From: CAZAAW01 sp964483325
GTDB lineage: Bacteria > Pseudomonadota > Alphaproteobacteria > Rhizobiales > Kaistiaceae
Length of the DNA stretch: 64,000 nucleotides
Direction of reading: 5' to 3'
NCBI GenBank assembly: GCA_964483325.1
Contig: CAZAAW010000012.1
Location: forward strand, 1 to 64,000
Shown: positions 9,223 to 16,190 of the stretch, piece by piece
Position numbering within the stretch: position 1 is the first letter of the stretch
How the letters are laid out: each line of letters starts with the position of its first letter
The notes under the pieces: model-generated
Seen by the model: only the letters and a program-made list of their open reading frames with translations
Database searches by the model: none
Told to the model about the DNA's origin: nothing
Made by a program: the position numbers and the translations under genes

Positions 9223-9801
9223 GCTATGGGGCCAAAGCTCTCGCCGCAGATTCCTGCGATCGAGGAATTTACGGACGAGGCGCCTGTAGACCTCATCGAG
9301 ATGTCCGGGACCATCAAGTGGTTCGACGCCTCGAAGGGCTACGGCTTCGTCGTGCCGGACAACGGCATGCCCGACGTCCTGCTGCATGTCTCGTGCCTGC
9401 GCCGCGACGGCTTCCAGACCGCCTATGAGGGCGCCCGCATCATCTGCGAGGTGCTGGACCGGCCGCGCGGCCTGCAGGCCTTCCGTGTCCTGTCGATGGA
9501 TGAATCGACGGCCGTCCATCCGGCCCAGGCGGCACCGGCGCGCACCCACAACCAGGTGACGCCGACCAGCGGCCTGGAGCGGGTCGTCGTCAAGTGGTTC
9601 AATCGCGTGCGCGGCTACGGCTTCGTCACCCGCGGCGAGGGGACGGAGGACATCTTCGTCCATATGGAGACGCTGCGCCGCTTCGGCCTGACGGAGCTGC
9701 GCCCCGGCCAGACCGTCCTCGTCCGCTTCGGCGACGGGCCGAAGGGCCTCATGGCTGCCGAGATTCGGCCCGACGGTGGCGGCGCCCCGTCGTCCCACTG
9801 A
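9223..9801 (+). CDS. Cold-shock protein with two cold-shock domains
   Basis: Predicted RNA/single-stranded DNA-binding protein of about 192 residues. It has two CSD folds joined by a linker. The first carries IKWFDASKGYGFVV and the second VKWFNRVRGYGFVT followed by EDIFVHMETL. These are RNP1-like and RNP2-like motifs. Tandem-CSD proteins of this length are common in alphaproteobacteria and act as RNA chaperones. I chose the ATG at 9223 because AAGGGG lies about nine bases upstream; a GTG at 9205 in the same frame is the alternative. The DUF192 gene follows 16 bases after the stop and may be co-transcribed. Confidence 0.92.
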   Translation, partial: AMGPKLSPQIPAIEEFTDEAPVDLIEMSGTIKWFDASKGYGFVVPDNGMPDVLLHVSCLRRDGFQTAYEGARIICEVLDRPRGLQAFRVLSMDESTAVHPAQAAPARTHNQVTPTSGLERVVVKWFNRVRGYGFVTRGEGTEDIFVHMETLRRFGLTELRPGQTVLVRFGDGPKGLMAAEIRPDGGGAPSSH

Positions 9802-9817
9802 ACCCGGAACAGCCCCG

Positions 9818-10291
9818 ATGCCGTTGGCTCTTGCCGTGAAGCCGCCCCGCGCGGCGCGCCTTTTCGTCGCCATGGTCTTCGCCGCGCTGCTGGCGCTGCC
9901 CGGCGCCGCGGCGGCCGAGGAGGTGCGCTCCGCCACCGTGGCGATCCAGACATCGAGCGGGCTGCACACCTTCACCGTGGAATGGGCGGTGACGCCGGAA
10001 GAGCGGGCCAAGGGCCTGATGTTCCGCGAGTCCATGGCCGAGGACCACGGCATGGTGTTCGACTTCGGCACCGAGCTGCCGGTCACCTTCTGGATGAAGA
10101 ACACGCCGCTGTCGCTCGACATGATCTTCATCCGCGCCGACGGCAAGGTCGACAGCATCGCCCGCGACACGACGCCGTTCTCCGAGGCGACGGTGCCGAG
10201 CGCCGGCCGCGTCCAGTACGTGCTGGAGGTCCTGGCCGGCACCGCCGACCGCATCGGCCTGGAGCCGGGCGACACCGTCATCCTTCGCTGA
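9818..10291 (+). CDS. DUF192 family exported protein
   Basis: About 157 residues. An N-terminal signal peptide (hydrophobic FVAMVFAALLALPGAAAA) precedes a single DUF192 domain with the family hallmarks RAKGLMFRE, MVFDFG, FWMKNT, LDMIFI and YVLEV. The family is widespread and exported; its biochemical role is not established. The frame is open further upstream, but the ATG at 9818 gives a standard signal peptide and avoids overlap with the cold-shock gene. A short GC-rich hairpin (10292-10317) follows the stop. Confidence 0.88.
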   Translation: MPLALAVKPPRAARLFVAMVFAALLALPGAAAAEEVRSATVAIQTSSGLHTFTVEWAVTPEERAKGLMFRESMAEDHGMVFDFGTELPVTFWMKNTPLSLDMIFIRADGKVDSIARDTTPFSEATVPSAGRVQYVLEVLAGTADRIGLEPGDTVILR

Positions 10292-10380
10292 CGCCGCCGG
10301 AAACGGAACTGGCGGCGCGCATCGCGGGATGCGCCGTCAAGACAACCGCAAGATTGCTGCGGGAGATCGGCCTGAAGGGC

Positions 10381-10456
10381 TGGTGCCGGCTGCAGGATTT
10401 GAACCCGCGACCAACGGTTTACAAAACCGCTGCTCTACCAGCTGAGCTAAGCCGGC
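10381..10456 (-). tRNA. tRNA-Thr (anticodon TGT)
   Basis: Read on the minus strand, the gene has a seven-base acceptor stem GCCGGCT / AGCCGGC, a D-arm with TAGCTCAGCTGGTAGAGC, an anticodon loop with TGT, a T-arm GGGTTCAAATCC and an encoded CCA. The length is 76 bases. TGT reads ACA and other ACN threonine codons. It lies in the gap between the DUF192 gene and rlmB. Confidence 0.97.
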
Positions 10457-10467
10457 GGCTTGCGAGG

Positions 10468-10495
10468 GCTAGACGACGCGCTTGCCTGCGGTCAA
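10468..10495 (-). promoter_or_regulatory. Predicted promoter for tRNA-Thr
   Basis: On the minus strand TTGACC (10495-10490) is followed after 16 bases by TCTAGC (10473-10468). This puts transcription start a few bases ahead of the mature tRNA at 10456. The -35 overlaps the last codons of rlmB. The -10 is only a partial match. Confidence 0.35.
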
Positions 10496-11310
10496 GTGCC
10501 ATTTCCGGCCGGCGGCGCCGCGTCGAGGCTGCGGCGCGCCAGGTAGAGGGCGAGGACGGCGGCGTTGGAGACGTTGAGGCTGCGCAGCGGGCCGCCCATC
10601 ACCAGTCGCGCCACGACATCGCAGGTGTCGCGTGTCAGCCGCCGCAGGCCCTTGCCCTCGGCGCCCAGCACCAGCGCGATGCGGTCGCTGGCGAGGGCTT
10701 CCTCGATCGGCAGCGTGCCGTCGGAATCGAGACCGACGCGGGTGAAGCCCAGCGTGCCGAGCTGGCCCAGGGCGCGGGCGAGATTGGCGACCTCGACCAG
10801 CGGCACCAGATCGAGGGCGCCGGACGCCGCCTTGGCGAGAACGCCGCCTTCATGCGGCGCGTGCCGGCCGGTGGTCACCACAGCATCGGCGCCGATGGCG
10901 GCGGCGGAGCGCAGGATGGCGCCGACATTGTGCGGGTCGGTGACCTGGTCGAGCACCACCAGCAGCCTTGCGTCGCCGAGATCGGCAAGATCGAGCGGCG
11001 GCAGCGGCTCGACCTCGGCCGCGACGCCCTGGTGCACGGCATCGGCGCCGACCAGCCGGTCGAGCTCGCGCGGCTCGGCGTCCTCCACCGCGCCCGGCAC
11101 CGGCGCGCCCTGCTCGGCGAGGCGGGCGAGCGCGTTACGGGTGGCGACGAGGCGGAGGACACGGCGCCGCGGATTGCCGAGCGCCGCGGCGACGGCATGG
11201 ACGCCATAGATCCACAGGCGGTCCGGGCGGCCGCCGCGCGCGCCGCGCTGCGCCTCCGGGGCGCCGCGCCCCGCTCCTCGTCCTCCCCGCCAAGTCCTGC
11301 GCTGCTGCAT
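10492..11310 (-). CDS. rlmB: 23S rRNA (guanosine-2'-O-)-methyltransferase, TrmH/SpoU family
   Basis: SPOUT-fold RNA methyltransferase of about 272 residues, most like RlmB, which methylates the ribose of a guanosine in 23S rRNA. An arginine-rich N-terminus (MQQRRTWRGGRG...) precedes the substrate-binding domain starting LWIYGVHAVAAAL. The three SPOUT motifs are present: DPHNVGAILRSAAAIGA, LVLGAEGKGL and LNVSNAAVLALY. I chose the ATG at 11310; the frame stays open upstream but that part overlaps the tRNA genes and is not family-like. Position upstream of tRNA-Tyr/tRNA-Gly is typical for this bacterial order. Confidence 0.92.
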   Translation of the reverse strand: MQQRRTWRGGRGAGRGAPEAQRGARGGRPDRLWIYGVHAVAAALGNPRRRVLRLVATRNALARLAEQGAPVPGAVEDAEPRELDRLVGADAVHQGVAAEVEPLPPLDLADLGDARLLVVLDQVTDPHNVGAILRSAAAIGADAVVTTGRHAPHEGGVLAKAASGALDLVPLVEVANLARALGQLGTLGFTRVGLDSDGTLPIEEALASDRIALVLGAEGKGLRRLTRDTCDVVARLVMGGPLRSLNVSNAAVLALYLARRSLDAAPPAGNGT

Positions 11311-11414
11311 GCCCTGCCGCCTCCCGATGACAGGCCTTGGTGGCGCAAATCGCCCCCGGCCACAAGCGGCCTGCAAGGGCAGCAAAGGACGCAGCGGCAA
11401 AGCCGGATCAGCCG

Positions 11415-11443
11415 TTGACAGCGCTGGACATGGTGGCGATAAA
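11415..11443 (+). promoter_or_regulatory. Sigma-70 promoter for tRNA-Tyr/tRNA-Gly
   Basis: A perfect -35 hexamer TTGACA (11415-11420) and a -10-like GATAAA (11438-11443) are separated by 17 bases. They lie about 65 bases ahead of tRNA-Tyr. This is one of the clearest housekeeping promoters visible in the window and probably drives both tRNAs as one transcript. Confidence 0.6.
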
Positions 11444-11510
11444 CGCGCGCCGACAGCGACACCCGTGTCGCCTGTAGAAATGACTTGTCTCTTGCCCGTC
11501 GGGGCCGAGA

Positions 11511-11596
11511 GGGGGAGTGTCCCGAGCGGCAAAGGGGGCGGACTGTAAATCCGCTGGCGTACGCCTTCGTAGGTTCGAGTCCTACCTCCCCCACCA
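11511..11596 (+). tRNA. tRNA-Tyr (anticodon GTA)
   Basis: This is an 86-base class II tRNA with acceptor stem GGGGGAG / CTCCCCC, anticodon GTA within the loop GACTGTAAATC, a long variable arm, a T-arm GGTTCGAGTCC and an encoded CCA. It is followed 89 bases later by tRNA-Gly on the same strand. Confidence 0.97.
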
Positions 11597-11685
11597 AGTC
11601 GTCCGGCCGTCCCGCCATTCCGTTCTGCAACCACGCCGGCCGGACCGTTGACGAAGGGAACGGCGCTGCCTATTCGGGAGCGCGC

Positions 11686-11759
11686 GCGGGTGTAGCTCAA
11701 TGGTAGAGCAACAGCCTTCCAAGCTGATGACGAGGGTTCGATTCCCTTCACCCGCTCCA
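11686..11759 (+). tRNA. tRNA-Gly (anticodon TCC)
   Basis: This 74-base tRNA has acceptor stem GCGGGTG / CACCCGC, anticodon TCC, T-arm GGGTTCGATTCCC and an encoded CCA. In related bacteria a tuf gene normally follows this tRNA pair; here the sequence changes to an iron-uptake cluster on the opposite strand. Confidence 0.97.
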
Positions 11760-11999
11760 CTCATAAGACACTGACGAAATTTAGTTTTTAGACGCTGATC
11801 TGGTGGAGGCCATGGCTGGAGTTCACCCGGTCGCCACCGAGTCGCCACCACAATTCGACCGCGGCGAAGCGCTTCAGAAGGTCAGCCATAGCGATCAGAC
11901 ATCATTGTCGGCGGGGACTTTCGCTGCGAGCTGGGGGCCGCAACAGCGCCAGGATCGGGACTCGCGGCAGTGAGAGGACCGGCATCGGCCCGGGGCTCG
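11760..11999. other. Junction between tRNA-Gly and the iron-uptake cluster, no confident gene
   Basis: About 240 bases. Two very short frames exist. A plus-strand one at 11812-11979 starts MAGVHPVATESPPQFD behind a ggagg site. A minus-strand one at 11788-11889 ends in GGDRVNSSHGLHQISV. Neither is recognisable, and they overlap, so at most one can be real. The stretch is relatively AT-rich just after the tRNA. It may hold remnants of an element that used the tRNA as a target, but no integrase is visible. Confidence 0.3.
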
Positions 12000-12815
12000 T
12001 CATCGCCGCTCCCGGTTCCTCCCCAGCGGGACGACGTGCGGGGTGCCGACGACGGGGTCGGGCACGACCAGGCAGCGTAGGCCGAAGACCTCTTCCACCA
12101 GCTCGGCCGTGACGATCTCCGATGGCGCTCCCTCCGCGACGACGGCGCCGTCCTTCATGGCGATCAGATGGGTGCCGAAACGGGCGGCGTGGTTGAGGTC
12201 GTGCAGCACAGCGACAAGGGTATGCCCGACGTGGTTGAGGTCGGTGAACAGCTCCAACAGCTCGATCTGGTGCGTGATGTCGAGGAAGGTCGTGGGCTCG
12301 TCGAGCAGCAGGATGTCGGTGTGCTGCGCGAGCGCCATCGCAACCCACACCCGCTGCCGCTGCCCGCCCGACAGCTCGTCGACCAGCCGGCCCGACAGCT
12401 CCGTGACGGCGGCGGCAGCCATGGCCTTCAGGACGGCCTGTTCGTCGTCCTCGGTCCACAGCCGGATGAACCCCTGATGCGGATACCTGCCTCGCGCCAC
12501 CAGATCGGCGACCGTGATCCCATCGGGGGCGATCGAGGTTTGCGGCAGCAATCCGATCCGCCGCGCCACTTCCCTGGTCCTGTAGGACTGGATGTCCGCA
12601 CCGTCGAGGACGACCCGCCCCGCAGAGGGCCTGAGGAGCCGCGACAGCCCGCGCAGCAGTGTCGACTTGCCACACGCGTTCGGACCGACGATCACCGTGA
12701 ACGACCTGTCGGGAATGGACACCGACAGGCCCTCGCTGATGATGCGCTTGTCGTATCCGATGGATGCGTCCTCGACGTGGAGCCGGGAGCTGACGGCATG
12801 TGGAGCGTCGGGCAT
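12000..12815 (-). CDS. Iron-siderophore ABC transporter ATP-binding protein (FepC-like)
   Basis: Cytoplasmic ATPase of a ferric-siderophore importer, 271 residues from the ATG at 12815, which is the usual length of FepC/FecE proteins. Visible motifs are Walker A GPNACGKSTLLRG, Q-loop LLPQTS, signature LSGGQRQRVW, Walker B ILLLDEPTTFLD and the H-loop region AVLHDLNHAARFG. The Walker A has ACGKST in place of the more common GCGKST, which should still be functional. A GTG at 12869 would overlap the upstream permease stop and extend the protein by 18 residues (VNASAPLIR...); it has a better ribosome site and is a real alternative. It is the last gene of the four-gene importer module. Confidence 0.92.
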   Translation of the reverse strand: MPDAPHAVSSRLHVEDASIGYDKRIISEGLSVSIPDRSFTVIVGPNACGKSTLLRGLSRLLRPSAGRVVLDGADIQSYRTREVARRIGLLPQTSIAPDGITVADLVARGRYPHQGFIRLWTEDDEQAVLKAMAAAAVTELSGRLVDELSGGQRQRVWVAMALAQHTDILLLDEPTTFLDITHQIELLELFTDLNHVGHTLVAVLHDLNHAARFGTHLIAMKDGAVVAEGAPSEIVTAELVEEVFGLRCLVVPDPVVGTPHVVPLGRNRERR

Positions 12816-12865
12816 GGCGGATCGGTCTTTCAGAGTCGCAAGACGGATGAGAGGGGCGGAGGCGT

Positions 12866-13948
12866 TCACAAGCGTCGCCTCGCTTCGATAAACAGTAGCC
12901 AGCCGAGGTAGCCGCCGCCGATCATTACGGTGATCAGACCGACCGGCAGCGGGGTCGGGGGGATGTGTTGGGCGACGAAGTCGGCCGCTCCCAGCAGCAG
13001 AGCGCCGACGAGGGCGGCGGGCGCCAGGGTGATCCCGGCGGTACGGGCGAGCCTGCGGGCGATCTGCGGCGCCGCCAGAGCGATGAAGGCGATCGGCCCG
13101 GACGCCGCGGTGACCGTCGCCATCAACGCCACGCCCACGACGATCAGGCCCAGCCGGGCGGCTGCGACACGCACCCCTTGAGAAGCGGCGGTATCGTCCC
13201 CCAGTTCCATCTGCCGCATCGGTCGGCTCAGCATTCCCCCGAGCACCAGCAGCGCGGCGATGAACGCGCCGCCGATGGTGACCTGATCCCAGGACACGCC
13301 GTTGAGGGACCCGGCGCCCCACGCCGCGGCGGACATCGCCACTTCCAGGTCGGCCCTGAGCATCATCCAGGTGTTCAGCGAGGCCAGCATCGCGGAGATG
13401 CCGATGCCGACGATGATGAGTCTGAAGCCCTGCACGCCGCGCCGCCAGGCGAATATGTACACCAGCATCGCGGTTGCGATGCCGCCCAGCAGAGCGCCGC
13501 CCGCGACCTGCAGGTAGCTGCCGTCGATCAGGATGATGACGATGAGCGCACCGGTATAGGAGCCGGAAGAGAAGCCGATCACGTCGGGCGACGCCAAAGG
13601 GTTGCGGGTCAGCGACTGGAACATCGCCCCGCTGACGCCCAGGGCGGCGCCGAACACCACCGTCGCCGTCACCCGGGGCAGCCGCCATTCGACTACGATT
13701 TCGTGAACGAGTCCGGTCTCGCCGCCGGTGAGGGCGGAGGCCACCTGGCCGACGCTGAGCTGATAGGAGCCTGTCGCCAGAGCCACCAGCGCGAGCCCGA
13801 TCACCGCGGCGGCAAGTGCGGCGCAGACGACGATGCTGCGCAGATCGATCCTCAGTCCGAGCCGACTCCTGCGCACCACGAGCGTCCGCCGCCCGAAATC
13901 CACTCGGTTCTCCCTCGAGCGGGCGAAGCGAGGCGAAACGCCGCTCAC
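12866..13948 (-). CDS. Iron-siderophore ABC transporter permease (FecCD family, FepG-like)
   Basis: Integral membrane subunit of about 360 residues. It has the many hydrophobic segments of the FecCD/BtuC fold and the conserved stretches WRLPRVTATVVFGAALGVSG, QSLTRNPLASPDVIG and GPIAFIALAAPQIARRL. It starts at a GTG (13948) whose bases overlap the stop of the preceding permease gene (GTGA overlap), so the two are translationally coupled. With its partner it forms the heterodimeric channel for the ferric siderophore. Confidence 0.93.
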   Translation of the reverse strand: MSGVSPRFARSRENRVDFGRRTLVVRRSRLGLRIDLRSIVVCAALAAAVIGLALVALATGSYQLSVGQVASALTGGETGLVHEIVVEWRLPRVTATVVFGAALGVSGAMFQSLTRNPLASPDVIGFSSGSYTGALIVIILIDGSYLQVAGGALLGGIATAMLVYIFAWRRGVQGFRLIIVGIGISAMLASLNTWMMLRADLEVAMSAAAWGAGSLNGVSWDQVTIGGAFIAALLVLGGMLSRPMRQMELGDDTAASQGVRVAAARLGLIVVGVALMATVTAASGPIAFIALAAPQIARRLARTAGITLAPAALVGALLLGAADFVAQHIPPTPLPVGLITVMIGGGYLGWLLFIEARRRL

Positions 13949-15018
13949 AGCCCGCTCGCTTTCCTCCGCCGTACCAGCGCGATCAGCACGGGAGCGCCGA
14001 CGAACGCCGTCACGATCCCGACGGGGATCTCACTGGGCGCCATGACGACCCGACCGACGATGTCGGAGGCAAGCAGCAGGCTAGGAGCCAGCAGCAGGCT
14101 GTAGGCAAAGATCCAGCGCTGATCCGGACCCACGATCCAGCGGGCGACATGGGGGACCATAAGCCCGACGAAGCCGATCGGCCCGGCGATCGCCGTCGCG
14201 CCGCCGGCCAGCAGGGTGATCGCGACCACGGTAAGCACCCGAGTCCGCATCAGCCTCACGCCTTGCGCCGCCGCCAGCTCATCGCCGAGAGCCATCGCGT
14301 TGAGCGTTCTGGATGTGATCAGCGCCAGCACAAGCGCGCCCGCCAGGAGCGGCAGCACCGGCCACACGATCTCCAGCGGGCGTCCCAGGATCGAGCCGGC
14401 ACGCCAGCCGCGCATCTGATCGAAGGCGTCGGGATTGGTCATGGTCAGCGCAGACGTGGCGCCGCCGAGAACCGCGCCGACGCATACTCCCGCGAGCACC
14501 ATCACGACCGGCGACTGGCCGCGTCGGGTCGATCCGAGAGCGAGCACCATGATCGTGACGACCAGCGCTCCGGCATAGGCGAACCACATGTAGCCGCGGA
14601 TGTCGCGGACCCCGAGCAGTCCCACGGCGACCGTCACCGCGAAGGACGCACCCGCATTCACGCCGAGGATGCCTGGATCGGCCAGAGGGTTGCGGGTCAG
14701 CGCCTGGATCAAAGCGCCGGCGATCCCAAGCGCTGCGCCCACTGCCAGCCCGACGAGCGTGCGTGGCAGCCGGAAGTCGCGGATTGCGAACTGATCGATG
14801 TCGTTCGACGGATCGAACAGGGCATCCCACACCACCGACGGCGCGATCGCCTTCGACCCTATCATCACGCTCAGCACCGTCACGACGGTCAACGCGACCA
14901 GAGCAACAGCCAGCCCGGCGAAGCGGCGCCGCCGGTACGCGATGGGCGCCGCCAGCGGCTCCTTGTCGGTGACAGTCGTCGCGCCCGGGAGAGTTCGCCG
15001 AGCGATGCCGTCACTCAC
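13945..15018 (-). CDS. Iron-siderophore ABC transporter permease (FecCD family, FepD-like)
   Basis: Second permease subunit, 357 residues. Family motifs are FRLPRTLVGLAVGAALGIAG, QALTRNPLADPGILGVN and GPIGFVGLMVPHVARWIVG. It starts at a GTG (15018) that overlaps the last eight bases of the binding-protein gene and overlaps the next permease by four bases. This tight coupling indicates a single operon encoding the complete importer. Confidence 0.93.
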   Translation of the reverse strand: MSDGIARRTLPGATTVTDKEPLAAPIAYRRRRFAGLAVALVALTVVTVLSVMIGSKAIAPSVVWDALFDPSNDIDQFAIRDFRLPRTLVGLAVGAALGIAGALIQALTRNPLADPGILGVNAGASFAVTVAVGLLGVRDIRGYMWFAYAGALVVTIMVLALGSTRRGQSPVVMVLAGVCVGAVLGGATSALTMTNPDAFDQMRGWRAGSILGRPLEIVWPVLPLLAGALVLALITSRTLNAMALGDELAAAQGVRLMRTRVLTVVAITLLAGGATAIAGPIGFVGLMVPHVARWIVGPDQRWIFAYSLLLAPSLLLASDIVGRVVMAPSEIPVGIVTAFVGAPVLIALVRRRKASGL

Positions 15019-15994
15019 TCTTCGGCAGCGCGGCCAGGCCGCGGTCGAGCGATTCCATGTACCGCGAGTTGCCCGGGTAAGACCTGTCCTGCGGACAGTA
15101 GACGCCGACAGTGCGACCGGACATCACGGCGGGAAGCGCCTGCCACGCGCTGGTCTCCGTCATGGGGCGGAATGCTTCCGTCACGTTGCCTTCGTGATCG
15201 ACGGGATACAGGATCACGTCATAGTCGGCTAACTCGCCGATCTGCTCGTATGACCGGCGTTCGCCTCCCTCGCCCAGATCCGCGATGTCGAGACCGACAT
15301 CCGCCCGCACGACTTCGGTGCAGAGCGAGCCGTTGAGGATGAACACAGCCGGCTCGGAATACGTCCCGCGGCTGACTTCGACGAACCTGTCACTCGCGAT
15401 GATCGCAGCGTACTTTGCCCTGATGGCGGCGACGTGTTCGTCATAATCCGCCTTCTGCTTGTCGAGCACGTCCACCTTGTTGACAGCCTTGGCGAGCAGC
15501 TCGACGCGTTCCTTCCAATCGGTATGGAAGCCCAGGAGGATCGTTGGCGCGATCGCTTCCAGTTTCCCCTTCAACTGCTCGAAGTCGGAGTTGGGGGCCG
15601 AGATGAAGATGAGATCGGGCTTGAGGCTCGCCAGCTTCTCGAGGTCGGCCTCGCTGGCGTTCGTCCCGATATTCGTCGCTGCGTCATATGCGGCGCGCTG
15701 ATCCTCGAGCAAGGCATCGAGATCGCCTGTTCTGAGTACCGTGACGGCGATCGGCTTGCCGCCGAGCGCCAGGAACGACCCGGTCGCCCTGCCGAGAGTG
15801 GCGATCCGCTGCGGGTTTGCGGGAATCTCGATCGGTCCGTTGTCGGCTTCGACAGTGCGTGTCGCACCGGCAGCCGCGCCGGAGTCATCGCCGCTGGCGC
15901 CGAAAGCGGGAAACAGAAGCGCGGCGCTCAACAGGGCGGCCCGGGTCAGAGCAGCCAAGGTCGTTATGCGCCGTTTCCGGGCGGTCATCATCAT
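15011..15994 (-). CDS. Periplasmic iron-siderophore binding protein (FepB/FecB-like)
   Basis: Substrate-binding subunit of about 327 residues. A basic N-terminus (MMMTARKRR) and hydrophobic run LLSAALLFPAFGASG form a Sec signal; I see no lipobox, so it is probably soluble in the periplasm. The mature part has the cluster A/class III binding-protein pattern: PANPQRIATLG, LASLKPDLIFISAPNSDFEQL, APTILL and YDVILYPVDHEGN. It delivers ferric siderophore from the TonB receptor to the permeases encoded next. The siderophore itself cannot be predicted. Confidence 0.9.
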   Translation of the reverse strand: MMMTARKRRITTLAALTRAALLSAALLFPAFGASGDDSGAAAGATRTVEADNGPIEIPANPQRIATLGRATGSFLALGGKPIAVTVLRTGDLDALLEDQRAAYDAATNIGTNASEADLEKLASLKPDLIFISAPNSDFEQLKGKLEAIAPTILLGFHTDWKERVELLAKAVNKVDVLDKQKADYDEHVAAIRAKYAAIIASDRFVEVSRGTYSEPAVFILNGSLCTEVVRADVGLDIADLGEGGERRSYEQIGELADYDVILYPVDHEGNVTEAFRPMTETSAWQALPAVMSGRTVGVYCPQDRSYPGNSRYMESLDRGLAALPKSE

Positions 15995-16190
15995 GGCTGT
16001 GTTCTCGCCTTCTCTTCATCGTGGGGTGAGTGTCGGCGGGGCGCCGGCAGCATCGGGTCGTGGACGATGGCGCCCCAACCGACGGCGTGCGCCGCACTGG
16101 GGATCAGCGCGGCGCCGGAGAAGTGGAGAGGCGGCCGTCGAGCGTCTAGCCAGTTCGCCCGCAAGGTGACGTTTGAGAAAGTCACTGCCG